Shown piece after piece: positions 21,986 to 35,500 of a DNA stretch of 64,000 bases. The notes under the pieces are model-generated. The model was given only the letters and a program-made list of their open reading frames with translations, was not told where the DNA came from and ran no database searches. The position numbers and the translations under genes are program-made. This DNA comes from Lepturacanthus savala (lineage: Eukaryota; Chordata; Actinopteri; Scombriformes; Trichiuridae). Where the stretch lies: contig CM060468.1 of assembly GCA_030544235.1 (NCBI GenBank), positions 7,973,758-8,037,757 on the forward strand, given 5' to 3'. The stretch's first letter is position 1, and the number at the start of each line of letters is the position of its first letter.

Positions 21986-24900
21986 TCACCCATTGTAACA
22001 TAACAATACATCAGCATTTTTTTTTCAGTTTATATGATTTTAATTTACAACAATATTTTTTAAGAAATTACCAGTATATAACATGAGTTTTACACCACAA
22101 AATATTTTAAGAAAATGTAAAAAGAAATATGTATTTTGAAAATAATTCCTTTCCCCGTGCCATGTACTGTATATACATATGTATAAATATAATGGTTCAT
22201 AATTAATAGTCATAGATTTCAATAGCCTACACCTGTTTTAAAGATGATTCTCAGTTAGACTCAATCCTAATGACCAAATTGTCTGAAATACTGTGAGAAA
22301 AAGATCACATTATAGAACAGTTATGATTAGACTGTACAAAGCATTGTTTTTTGTTTCTGGCGGATATTGTAGGGGAGACTGGGGCTTATAGAGTTATAGG
22401 CAATTAAATAGAGCGTGAACATGTGACATGATGACCTATCATCATCTATTTTTCTTTTCTTTTTTTTACTTGAAAGTGGACATTAAAGTCAGGAACAGAA
22501 AATGTGTATCATTAAGCTTGAAAATGGCATTGGATGTGGTCAATGAACAAACTTTCACACAAAAATATTATGCAACATGCATTGGGTTGAAGTCATTAGG
22601 ACCAGCTTCAGATATTTGAGGATCTCACCCTCAAATATCTGTTTTACCTTTCATAAACTCAAAATTCCATATTGTAGTCACTTAAGCATTCATATGTGAC
22701 AACTCATCCCAAAATGACTGAGACATGGTGCTCTAAACTGCCATCTTTCCTAAAGCCATGACTGAGATATGACACGATACCTTAATCTCTGCTCTAACAC
22801 GTCAACATGTACCACTGTTGGATTTGTATCTGAAAGAAGATTATGTTGAAATGTATTGAGTTGATACTTTTTACTTTGGCCTGTGCAAAATGGTTAATTG
22901 GTGCTCACCATCAAAAACAACTAGTATCCTACTTATAAGTTGCACCCTCTGGTGGTGAAGATAATTCAATGTGCCAGTAAGTCTCCCTTATAGTGTGTTT
23001 CTTGCAATTTTAAACAATGTGTATCATTACTTGTTGTTCTTAGTGTTGTTGTATAGTATGTTTCTAATTTTTTCATGCTGCACCGGAATTGCCCTCCAGG
23101 GACAATACAGATTTATTGAGTTGAATTAAATTAGGCATTCCTCCAGTCTGTGCACCTGGGCAAGGAGCACACTGGTAAGAGATAGCAATTTGAGACCAAA
23201 AACATCTTTGAAAAACAACAGTTGCTGCAATATGAGAAAGAGTGCATGCATGAGTCTGTTCCAATGGTTCATTTCACTATCCATAAATACTGTGAATTGT
23301 ACCAATTGTATCAGATTAAGGAACATTGTGACTACTTCAATTAAAATAATAAAGTTAGCTCATTAGTGCAAACAGTGTACAAGCAGACGAGCACAGAGAG
23401 CTAACATTAGCCAGTGATCTCTGAGTAATGTTCTGACACTCTTCACACCGTAGAACTATGACTAGACACTTTCTTAGTCTAAAATCAACTTTGCTATACC
23501 TCCATGAGCTACCCAAATGTTAACAGTTAATATCCAAACAAATGACATTAATACACTGCCATGTTTAAAATCTGAAATCAGCAAATTTACCAGAGAGCTA
23601 GTTCAGAGATGATCTAAAGTTCGCTACTAGCTTGTGAGCTTCCTAATGTCTGAAACTAGCAGCAGTTAACATTATGGCATGTTCTGAAATGAATACGTGC
23701 CTGATAAGTTCTTCGCCCATAGTGTTTTTCTGCACCATGGAAGCCTAAATTCACTACCTAACTACATCTAACACACTTTGAAACTAGTGTGTGTATGAAG
23801 TGTAGAACTTCTAGAGATTTTCAATTTACTAGTAACTTAAAGGACAAGTTTGTTACAAGCATGAAATGATTATAATCATTATGAAATTTTCAGGGGTGCT
23901 GAGAATAAATTGAGAGTTCTTGATCACCCCTTAAAAGATTCTAAAATCAACCAATGGTATGAAATTCAGTTCTGTTTTGTTGTTTTTTCTGTTTTTGATC
24001 TCAGGGGAAAAAAACACTGAAATAAAAGCTATTTTTGCATAAAAAAAAATGTGTTTCATATTATTATCTGACTAACCCGGCCGCAAGTCATTTAAGGACT
24101 GTGATCAAAAAGGTCAAAGCGACGTAATGACAGGTGTCAACCCCCATCATGGATTCTTATCTATAAACAAAGTGAAGTTGTGACAGCAAAGAGATCCAAA
24201 CACAGCAGAGTCAGAGTGGTAGATAAGAGTTGTTGCTTACTGCCCGGTATTTTGCCTGCAGATTCTGAACCTGAAACCAGAACTTTCCATTTAGCAAAGT
24301 GATAGCACACGCTATGCCAGCATGGAGCTTCAACAGGCCTCGCTAATGCAGACGTCACTATGTCCTATTTCATGACTTGCATCCTATGAGTGCATCCAGA
24401 GATGTTACTCTAGCAAATAATGAACAAACGTACTATAATTCAATAAATTGAGAATGACTATGAATGTTACTGATTGATATGCGATGAAGATAACCTTGAA
24501 AATATGCTTCACAAGCAAGTGGAGATTGAAAAAGCAACTCAATGTGGCTGTTCAGTCATGCTCATACTATTCTACAGGATTAATTGCATTAAATGGCAAC
24601 ACTCAAAATGTCATGTAGTGCAAAACACAGGACTGAGATGTCAGTGTGTCCATTGACATCCTATTTAGAAATGAAATAATCGCCAATTGACCATATCCAA
24701 ATGGTGCCAGAGGCCTCACCTTATTGAATGAACCTAACCCAGTAATTGCACATGAATGAAAATAAATTTGTTGGGCTGAAAATATAAATATGAGGATTAT
24801 TGTAGGGTTGCTTAAAGGACAGCTGTGGTGGACTGAGGATGTCCTGGTTATTTTCAAGATGCAAAACTGTATGAATATGAATTAGAAAGATATATTCTTC

Positions 24901-27157
24901 GCATTTCTCCCACCTTGGTAAATAAATGTTGGCAATGGTTAAAGTAGAAGCATTCTAGACAGAGCTTTCTCATCTGGCACTTTAATGTGTCAGTTTCAGT
25001 TTCTACAAACGGAAAACTTCCTTGACGTGTCAGCCTTTGGCCGCATGTTGTTAGTTGATTCCAAACTTTCCTTCAACTGAGAAGAGTATAAAGACAGATT
25101 GCCATTTGTTTTTTTCACAAAGACAAAAAGTAACATCATGGTAAAACGCTGTGGAATAAGCTTGTCTGTACGTTACAGCTAAATCTGTTGCAGTCTTACT
25201 ACCCTCGTTTGTAAGGTGGACAAAATTGTATCAACATCAGCAACAGCGCAACAAACTACAGCTTCCAAACAACCACGATGTTCTGCATTCACCTCTCTAA
25301 AAGAGATTTTCTGTAGTGCCTTGTCATGGTTAGCTTGTGCATAAATTTGATTATATTACAATCAGATAACAATACTTTTGTGGTTCATCAAGATAGAGTT
25401 TCTTAACCACAAACTGTAACGGCTGCTTTATATTTCTGTAAAACACATGTGAATCCAGGTGGAAAAGCTACACTTGAGTCAGGAAAATTATTGAAGGGAA
25501 AGATTGTTTTGTCAGAACTCATCACTGTCTGGGATGTGCACGCTACAAGTGCTGTGTCTCAAAGCACATACTTCTGTGCTGCTACTGCCGCAGTATATAT
25601 ACTGCCTACTAAATGAATGATTCAGTGTATACAGTCACTTATCCCAGAATGCATTTCACACCAAATAGCTAGATAAATAGCTAGAATAGAGATTTTCAGG
25701 TTAAAAGCATTTACGTGACTGTTGATATCACTTAATTAAGTGTTGTTATATGTTTTAAGGTGAAAAATTAACCATTTAGATTCCTAATAAAGTGCAATGT
25801 CATTGTCTACAGTGAAAATTTGAAAAGCTGATATCCCTTCTATGTCTGTGGTCCCTCCCCATTTTGCTACATAGGCAAGATGGCAACCATTGAGGGTGAC
25901 ACTCAATTTTTTGACCATTTCGTCACGTGCAAAGCGTTTCCATCCTTCCATCAGCGTGAACACACTTAATGCACTTATGGCCTCAAAATAGCAAGTGTCG
26001 AGTACAGAAGTCTGAGATTTGGGCCACAGCACAGTATACAAATGCTGACACTGACACTGTCAGCAAGTCCTTCGAGCAACCTCAAAGAAACTAATTGAAT
26101 AAACAGTCCACTATGCAAATGTGTAATAGGAACTGTCAGAAACTTGAGTGGAATGGATGTCCAAACCCAACACACCCAAAATGAGTGTTATATTCTCAAA
26201 ATGTCACCACGGAAAAAATAAAAAAACACTGGCTGGGATCCATGGGCAGGCAATGGAAGCTAACTTGAGAGGTAAAAACATTTATTTTGTCACATTTTCC
26301 TATACAAAAGCCCTTTTTCAAAAGGTATTACTTCATACATTGCAGGAATGACAATAATAACAATACATTGGTTAATTGTAAAATTATACACATATATATA
26401 TATATTTGATATCCAAAATACATTGCATATACGAAGTAGCACAGATCCCTTTTCATTGATAATGCTTGTGAAACATGGAAGTTAAGGGTCCATTAGAATA
26501 ATTTCTTTATGCTACAAATTACATGTTCCCTTTTTATTTGTTCATTTAAAGCTATACAACTTCAAGAGAAGCTTGTTGTGGATATGAATACTGTTTGTAT
26601 TATTTTGCATAAAATACCTGAAATTCTTTAATGCACAGGAAAAGCGGCCAATTCCAGGGCTATTTGGCATTAGAAGTGATTATTAGTGGAAAAGAACCAT
26701 CATAATCACATATTGCATATAGAGTAAAGGAATCCCTGGTTATTGGGTTATGATTCAAGCAGGCATTTGTGGTTTTGGGAATACTAGAAACTATCTTGTG
26801 CACATAAAGGCACTTAGGATGTTACAAGTTGAATTTCAGAAATAATAATAATAACAAGAAAACAAAAAAATGTTAAAATGTATTGCCCAAATGTACAGAT
26901 ATAAAAACGCTTAAAATGCTGAAGAAAATACTTAGCAGAAATGGACTTAAAAGGTTTGCATTTTTGACCGAGGTCAACTCGTGTTAATTCTCTTGACTTT
27001 TTAATACTGTGTCACATATGAAAATAACTCTGCATAATTTATACAGTAAGTTGCTTTAATGCCTAGTTGACTGATGCTTATAAAATAATAAAAAATAGGT
27101 CTGACAAACGCACAGCGTTTGCGAATCTGAGGATTTCTTTGTTTCATCTCGTCATAC
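21986..27157. other. kcnj1-fli1 intergenic region
   Basis: About 5 kb between the convergent 3' ends. AT-rich, with a possible repeat end at 23078 and a short TA run at 26391-26404. The segment at 25550-25690 (catacttctgtgctgctact, cccagaatgcatttcac) may be a decayed MITE. No coding exon was recognised. Confidence 0.55.
23078..23140 (+). repeat. possible repeat terminus
   Basis: tgctgcaccggaattgccct followed by ccagggacaatacag-atttattgagttgaattaa resembles a repeat end seen in fish (gcaccggaattgccct..gggat.aataaa..). The surrounding 0.5 kb is non-coding and may be the rest of a decayed copy. Confidence 0.3.
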
Positions 27158-29046
27158 TTTATTGGTTTTGTTCTCTGATAAACTACTTAGTCCAAAGTAA
27201 TTTATTTTCAAGTGTCCATTTTCAGTTTCTAAAGGAATACTTTTGCTATTAACAGCGTTGAACACCTGAAGATGGATATGTTTTGACATGATACTATTAC
27301 ATGATGATGAAATCCTGCCTTGAGATTCATGTGCATTTGTCTGGGCTTTAGATCAGTGAGAAACTAACATTCAAACACACATGCTGCTCTCAAACTAGGA
27401 TCCAGCCCTGGTAAAATGCAACTGCTAAGCCACTTCTCTGTGTCTGTGGGACCTATATGGTCCTGACTGGCCTACATAGAGGGAGGAGACACTGTGGCAG
27501 CCATCATTGTCAGAGTGCACTTCAAAATCAAAAATTGTCAGATTTCCTTTCGGACATGGAGCTGACCGTATGTATCTTACTATGCATTTCAGATGTAATG
27601 CTGTCTCTCTTTAATGAATAGAAAAAATAAATGGTGTAAAACAGCAGTTAAGGTATGACACTAACACTGTGTGGGCCAGGCTTTGATTTTCATTTTTGGC
27701 ACGTAGTATAACTTGATGCGCTCATGGCACTGGAAGGCACTTTTTTTTTTATGAAAAACATCCAATAAACAACAGCTTGCTATGTAGTTATCTACATAAA
27801 TACATTTGGAAAAGGGTGTTTTATGTTTTAAATTTAGACATTTCTGTGTGCAGCAAACGTGGTGTTAAGTAAAACAACGGATTTTTTCATTAAATGTTTA
27901 CAAAATGGAAACATCTGACAAATTTTGATTTTGCTCTAGGATATCCTTTCTACACGTGTTTTTCACAAACCAGGCGACATTCACATTAATAATACTGACA
28001 TGGTCGAGCAACAAAACATCTGGAAATGACTGAAAGGCAACAACATGGCAAACATTTAATAGCCTAGTGTGTGGCCCCCTGAAAACATCTGACCTGGGTT
28101 GAATTATTGTTGCAAATTACTTCAATTACATCTTGACTCGGCTTCCTCAGCACAACAGTCATCTGTATATATATCGCCCATTTGAACTACACACACAACA
28201 CAGAAAGCATTTTAAGTAACTGAGTTGACACAGGTCAGCAAAAACATACAGCGCTTCCTTCTCTGGTATTTAACTCTTCTCTAGCCTTCCAGTTTGGAGG
28301 ATAAATTAAATCGTGAATGGCATATTCCAGTTGCCAAATTTCATTCAGTGCTGAGAAAAGTCCATCTGTTCGAGAGCTCCTTCTTGTCCAGCGAATTCCA
28401 GAAGACTCTCCACACACACATAAAAAAAGATGCAGATGGACAGACGAGCAGACGGAGACAGTGGAAACAGAAGGCTAGATGTGTTGGGAATAAGAAACCC
28501 CGACACGGCTGTAGACAGCAAAAAGGGCAGATGCTTTAAAGCATAATGTATATAATGTACTGAGGAGGATGTAGATTGAGACCCATAAAAAAATAGGCCC
28601 ATGTCTGGTAGTGGGGCGAGGAGGAGACAGACTCGGGCTGCTGTCCTGTCCTTAGGCTTTGGTTTGGGGAGGTATTGGATGGGACACCAACTGGCCTGTA
28701 GGTGCAGCTCTCAGGAGGATGGGGAAAGAGAAAGGCACAGGAAACTCAGACGCACGTCCAAAACATAAACAAACAGTTGCTAGTCTTGTAAAGGTAAGTA
28801 GTATTCCATTTTGGACCATAGCATCCAGTTGTTTATAGATTTTTTTACAAATATAAAATAATCTCCTTCAATTTTATCATCCTTCATTCATGAGCAAAAA
28901 TTGCTTCAGAGGACAAAGGCCTCTATCGACTTAGTCTTCATCGCTTCTGCGTCGTTGGGAGTGCAGGTCAGCAATTGTGGATTTTGTTGTGGAAGAGGGA
29001 GTTTTTTTTTTTTTTCAAGGGTAGTGGATGGTCAGATAGAGGTTGT
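27158..29046 (-). other. fli1: probable fli1 3' UTR with candidate polyadenylation signals
   Basis: No other gene is visible immediately 3' of the fli1 stop. The closest canonical AATAAA hexamers I found on this strand are at 27206-27201 and 27163-27158, giving a 3' UTR near 1.85 kb, plausible for this gene. The segment is AT-rich with a T13 run near 29000-29013. The true end could be elsewhere. Confidence 0.35.
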
Positions 29047-29576
29047 TTAATAGTAACTGCCCAGGTGGGATGGCACATGGGTGTTAGGGTGGCGGGGGAC
29101 GTTTGGGTTGGGGTAGATGCCTGCGGTGGGCGAGCTCCAGTATGGAGCGGTGGGTCCAAAGAAATTGGAGGAAGTGACGGGCATGGACGGAGGGTGGGGC
29201 GATACAAAGTTGACCTTCTGCTGGTGGGCGTGGTAGGAAGGCACATAAGCTAGGTCCGAGGGGTACTTGTACATGGAGGACTCGGTGGGGTGCGGCTGCA
29301 GCGCCTGAGCGATGCCGTGGAAGTCGAACTTGTAGGCGTAGCGCTTGCCGTGCACCTTGGTCATGATATTTTTGTCATAGTAGTAGCGCAGCGCACGGCT
29401 CAGCTTGTCGTAGTTCATGTTGGGCTTGCTCTTGCGCTCACCCCAGCGCCGCGCCACCTCGTCCGGGTCCGTCATCTTGAACTCGCCGTTGGTGCCCTCC
29501 CAGGTGATGCAGCCGGCATTGGCGCTGTCGGACAGTAGCTCCAGGAGGAACTGCCACAGCTGGATCTGACCTGACC
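29047..29576 (-). CDS. fli1: fli1 coding exon 9 (ETS domain and C-terminal tail)
   Basis: This 530-nt exon starts GSGQIQLWQFLLELLSDSAN and encodes the whole ETS DNA-binding domain (residues about 279-360), including WGERKSKPNMNYDKLS and RALRYYYDKN. The C-terminal activation tail follows, ending VPRHPNTHVPSHLGSYY and TAA at 29049-29047. GC content is clearly higher than in surrounding DNA. The antisense strand is open across part of it, a by-product of codon composition. Confidence 0.98.
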
Positions 29577-32500
29577 CTGATGGTGGACACATACACGAAC
29601 ACTGGTCAGGCACAGAGGAATCCCCATTCAAGTAAGAGCACATTATTCAATGTTCACAGCTCCATGACCCATTACGTGCCTAATGAGGCCTCCATAAAAG
29701 GACACTTCTGAGAAACTGCCAAAAAAGCCTGATTACATTGACATTATAAATACGATTGTAACATCATATTCTAACCTGGATTGGCGAGGCGACTACTGGT
29801 GGGGCCCAGAATCTGATAGGGATCTGTGGACAAAAGGAGAGATTCATTGGAATACACGCTGAGTGCTGTGGTAGTATAAAAGAATACAATCCACATGATT
29901 TGGTATAAAGGACTAAACGGGTCAGCTTTGCTGTACCAAACAGGCTTTATTAGTTTTAATTGGAGTCCTCTTGCAATTATAATAATGGATGTTTCTTTAC
30001 TACCGTTGCTCATTATATGTTTCAGCCTGAGTAATTAAAGTTAAATATGCAAAACACTGACTGTGGTGAAGTCTTGGATGAGTGTATTTGATTATCACGT
30101 ACACCCACCGCATTACACTGACCAGGAAAACTAATTACACATGCTAATAGATATGTGGCTGAGAGGAAAGAGAAAAGAACACTTGTAAACAATCAAAGCT
30201 CAGTGGTAGGTTGGTTTGGTATTCCAAAAAGTGAATCAAATTAAATTTAATTATTAAATTGAAGTTCAAAGCCATGCAAACAATAGTTTTATTATACACG
30301 ATTATTATGACTGAACTCACGTTGAAATGTATTTACTTACCCTACTGTTCAAAGGTTTGGGGTCACCCAGACAATTTTGAGTTTTCCATGAAAAGTCAGT
30401 TTTATTTACCACCATGAGTTGTGAAATAAATAGAAAATACGATTACATTAGCCTTCTGACACAATGAACAAACACATTGTACCTTTAGAACACTGGAGTG
30501 ATAGTTGCTGGAAATGGGCCTCTATACACCTATGAAGATATTGCACCAAAACCAAACATTGCAGCTAGAATAGTCATTTACCACATTAGTAATGTATAGT
30601 GTATTTCTGATTAGTTTAAAGTTATGTTCATTGAAAAAAATAAGGAAATTTCTAAGTGACCCCAAACTTATGAACAGTAGTGTACATTTCAACTATTTTT
30701 ACAGATCTTTTACAGATTATTCTGCAATTTCTAATATACAGTATGAATAATATAAGGTACAGTTTACTTTACATAACTGTCTTGAAATTCAACAGAATGA
30801 GAAACAAAAAAAAGGCACAAAGGGAAGCTGATAGCAATTCCTGTTGTACAATGTTTCTACAACATTGGCCAAGGTAGAACATCAGGTAAACCATTACCTG
30901 GCTGAGGCCTGGGCTGCTCAGAGGACTTGGTCACATTCTGAGTTACCACCGGTGAGCCTGCAGAGAGACACAGAGAGAGTGAGACAGACATGCAAAAGCT
31001 GAGAGAAAACATCAGTGGGTGGTTGCAGATAACCAAACGACACATATTGAAGTTCAGTTCAGCAGTGGTCCAAAGTCAATATGGCAGTAACTGGTGGCTG
31101 GACTGACTTCTGTTCATTTTCTGACAACAGTACTGTAATCTCCTACATGTCTGGACTTTGTGGATGTTGGACGTGCCTCTAGCAAGATGCAAGACTTATG
31201 TTATACAGCGTTTGCAAATAAGTTTGTGGCTTTAACCCGCATGGAATTACTTTTGTTTATGTTCAAGGCGTCGGGTTAAACGTACAAGAGGTCACACCCC
31301 CTGGTTACAGTTATTTATTCTTTTCGGACAAAATGCAGCTTTAAAGTTTAAAGAGACAACTTTTCAACCCTCCCCCCCTATCGTTTGTTGGCGCAACTAT
31401 CGTAACTGGGGAGTAATGTTAGAAGAAAACATTAGGTTTGTTCATTCCTTTAATCTATAAAGGAGACATGAAAGCAGATAGCTTTTGGGTCATAAACCGA
31501 GCCTTCATTTTCCCAGGAAAACCCAGTGGCAGATAGAATTGCAATCGTGAAAGTGAAGCTTATAGTAAATCTAAATGCCAGTAATGTCTTTCATTCTATA
31601 GTAATTACGTTGTGCAATCATCTGTGCAATTTACTTAATAAATTAAAGTAAAACATTGCCTACTTCACTCCAATGACTTTTGTAACCTCACCTTTGCCAC
31701 TGTGCATATTGTTTGACCATCCTGTCCGCCGTACAGCATCATATGAAGGGTCTGACAAAAAAAGAGGACAAAAAGGAAATAAGTTTGAATATACATGAAA
31801 ATACCTGATTGAAATGCTACATTTAGTGAAATCACAATCTCTAGGCCATCACTCAATATATGCCTGTGTATGTCACTAAAGTAAGTGTAATAAATCTATC
31901 AAAATATGGTTGAAGATGTTCTTGGCAGGATATCTGGCCGTGGTCATGTGGTTTTGTTTGACACACGGTGATGATTTAAAGGTGGATGGCACAATCATTG
32001 ACAAAGACTACAGTTAGTTGAGCAGCTTGCAACACTCTGACCACAAATAAAAAAAGGGAGTGAGGCAAATAAACGTGCGACAAAGACGCTCGCATAGACC
32101 CTGTCCCTGTATTCCCTACATTCACCCGCTTGCTATCGCCGTGCGCAAGCAGCTCTCATGAAACCTTGACAAACCGCCAACCTGGCCCGGTTTGCATGAG
32201 TTCTACCTGCTGTGCGTCTGCGGTTCAAAACCCGACCGAGTGTGAAGCTGGATGGCTTCCAGGAACAATCAATCACCCTGACACGAGCAGATAAAACAGA
32301 GGATGTATCGTTTCCCTGGCAAGGTCTCAAAAACACACTGGTATACTCACAGTGCACCTGGCCAGCGCCCTTGATAGCTTGTATTATCATGGGGTAAAAG
32401 CATTTCAAATGGCTGTCAGAATAGAGGGAAATATGATGCGTATTGTGACCAGAGAGGCTTTTTTTTTCCCGTCTGTGTTTTGTGCAACATTCTATTCAAA

Positions 32501-35500
32501 GTGTTATCATCCTCCGCAAATCTTTTTGTCAGCAGCGTTTCTTGTCAGCAATGTTTCTCCCAGGGGGCAGCAAATAGAGACGGTGTAATGGTAATGACAG
32601 AGGTTGTTGCTGGGCTCAGCAAGCTGTTACAAGGTCAAGAGGCAATCCCATTTCCCATCAGCGTAGGCTGAATTTTTTAAGGAGCCGCTGTATTGAAGTT
32701 GGCGGTTTGAATCCCTAGATATGACCTGTTGCTTTTTGCAATAAACTCGACACCTAATCCTGTAATGAATCAGGTCAATGGCACGGCAGAGACTGGCTCC
32801 GTTCAAATGTGAAGCTTTAGAAGAACATCAGGCCCTCATCAATACCCAAGCACGGAGGAAATGTGGCTTACAGCAATGTGTATGATTAATTATTAATCTG
32901 AAACACTGTGATGATTAAGATGATATGCTTTGACACTTGTGCTGACTTCAGATTATAAATGCTTTCTATGTGTGTAGGTGTGCGTGGGGGTGTCTTTTGG
33001 CGGTGATGTTTAGAGATTATTGTCATTCTTTCGAGTGCATTAAAATGATTGACATGCTGCCAGATGAGCTTTCCATCATTGAAAGAGACTATTAAATGCA
33101 CTATTATGTACTCCCTGTAGTTATTGTAACTTTGACAAGCTTATTTATGCGCTTATATGGAAAATCCATCCATTTGGCCAATTAAGTGAGGCATCTTCTT
33201 CAGTCCTTCTGGTCTAAACAAATAAATATGGCCAAACTACAAATCATTTGTGCTTTGTGTGCCACTGTGACCCATATAGCCTCGTACAACCACATCAGGC
33301 AAACACATCATCATCATCATCAGCTGCCACTACAAGTCCCACGTTTCCAAGCACTGTGCAATACTGCCCTCCTGTGGATCTAAACATATTGACATTTAAA
33401 ATCTAACCTTAAAATTACCAACAAATGATTAAAAAAATAACTTCCCAAACAACTTGCAGAACAGCTAAACTCTAGACTCTTAAAAATGTTTACCCTGTAA
33501 CCTGCCACACAAGTGTTTTATTGTTCGGCTAATTTCATAACCCACTGATCGAAATGTAAAAACACTTCAAATCCAATTATGTGTCTTGTGCTTCTTTCAA
33601 AGGACGTTTTGTTTGCCTTGTTTCCCCCTTCCCTTTCTGGAAGAATATCCTGCGACGGGGGGAAAAAAAAATCCCTGCTGCTAAGGGACTTCTCGATCTC
33701 ATCACTAATTTCATCTTTTCAACTTTTAACCTCTGATGTTTTACCAAAGAAAAAAAAAAGTCCCCCATTCCTGTCTGCAGGCGACAAGAGGGGTTCTGGT
33801 GTCTGGCTGGAAAAAGGTGACATTTGCAAAACTGAATAAAAGTGCAAGGTGGTGTAAAGAATAAGGAATTAATGATCAAAAAAGGCATGGTTAGATTGTG
33901 ATGAAAGAAATGAAATAAGGAGTGTAATAAAGAGAAAGACAAAAAGAGGGAGAAGAGGGACAAAGAACAAGTGGGCTGCCGTGGCTCAGCAGGGCTGTCA
34001 GGTTCAATCTGGTGTGGGCCGGCAGGATAGCCAAGGAGCAGCGACTGGGGGAGTCCGGGGAGACTTGCGTTTCCTGCCTGCTTCGCCTGCAGACAACCTC
34101 TCTTTGTTTTACTGGCCCTTTTTTCCCCTCTACTCACCGCCAGCCCCCACCTCTATCCACTCTCCACCACCCCGAAAAAAACACAACGGGGCTACCTCCA
34201 TCTATGCGGGGAGAAGGGGTTACAAACAGGAGAGGAGGAGGTGGGGGGGGAGCAGAAGCGTGGCGGAAGATGGAGTGAAACAGAAAGGGCAAAAGAAAGA
34301 GAGAAGGGAAAGAAAAAAAATGAAGCGAGGGAAGAAAAAATATTGAAGAAAAAAAAATAGAGAGTCAGACAAAACACAACTTTGGAATTTGAAAAGAAAA
34401 CAATGGCAGCAAACGCAGCTACTGTCTGGTATGGGCCTGGAGGAGATGCCCAGTAATATGGGCTCATCCACGCCTTTTATGTATCCTTGGTGGAGTTGTT
34501 GGGAGCAGACTGCATTCAACTCCAAAACAAATGTTCCCTTTTTTTTTTTTGCCCACACACAAGCGAGAATAGAGAGGGAGACGGCCAGAAAAGCTTGCGC
34601 GGCGTGGCGCAATTAAAGGTTTTTTCAACAGCACTTCGCTCCATTTTGAGGTTAATTGGACTGAGAGAAAGGCGGTGAGGAGGGAGGGGGGGGAATGGAA
34701 GTGAAAGTGCAGAAGGAGGAAGAAGCAGCAGATGTAAAACGTACAAAAGGGGTAGCCAGCCACGCACACACAAACACGCAGACACACACACACACGCAGA
34801 CACAGACCTGAATGTGCACACACAGAGCTGCCTCATCCCAAACCCAAACCCGCCTCCTCCTCCCCCCCCCACCCGCCTTCATTTTTCCAGGCCTCGCTCT
34901 GACTGCGACTTGAGCCAGTTTCCACTCTGGTCTGGGGTGTGGTGCACGCTCCTGGGAGACTTTCGACTACAGGACCAGTTAGTCAAAACAAGGCCCGAGC
35001 GCAAGACAGAGAGGGGAGAGAGAGACGTAGTGGGAGAGGGGAAGAAAGCGAGAGAACGACTGGATGGAGAGATAGAGAGAGAGAGAGAGAAAGGGAGGGA
35101 GAGGTGGAGAGTCGAGTCGTGGACTGCTTTTAACCTGGAGTCTGAGCCAAGGAAAGAGACTCAGACAGGGTAAACTGTTTTAATACCCGTAATACAGGTG
35201 CTTTAAAAGCCATCTGTGTGAGACAGGAGCCATAAGAGGAGGAGAATGATGGCAAAGTACAGTGGTTATAAACACTGAGGAGACAATGAGTGCATAAGAA
35301 TAGAGCGACTGCTGCTGCGTGTACGCACGGGAACAAGTTATGGACAACTCTCTCAGGTTTAGATTGTCAGGGATTTTACTGAATCTCATCTGTCATTTAC
35401 TTTTTTCCTTTTTTTTTTTTTAGAAGTGCCAAGGGGGCAATCGAAAGTCCTACGTGTGTGAACGTAATGGCACATTTCGGGTCGTATTGCCACTTTGACT

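Noticed and set aside
28235..28417. Short open frames near the fli1 3' UTR
   Set aside because: No similarity, no start context and they lie in probable UTR.
29290..29538. Open frame antisense to the fli1 ETS exon
   Set aside because: It mirrors a GC-rich, strongly conserved coding exon; its composition is explained by the sense strand.
33300..33320. Short tandem catcatcatcatcat
   Set aside because: A five-unit trinucleotide run with no sign of a CRISPR or satellite array.
33961..34020. Sequence gggctgccgtggctcagcag with a GGTTCAA, looking tRNA-like
   Set aside because: No cloverleaf could be drawn and A/B box spacing is wrong; likely chance.
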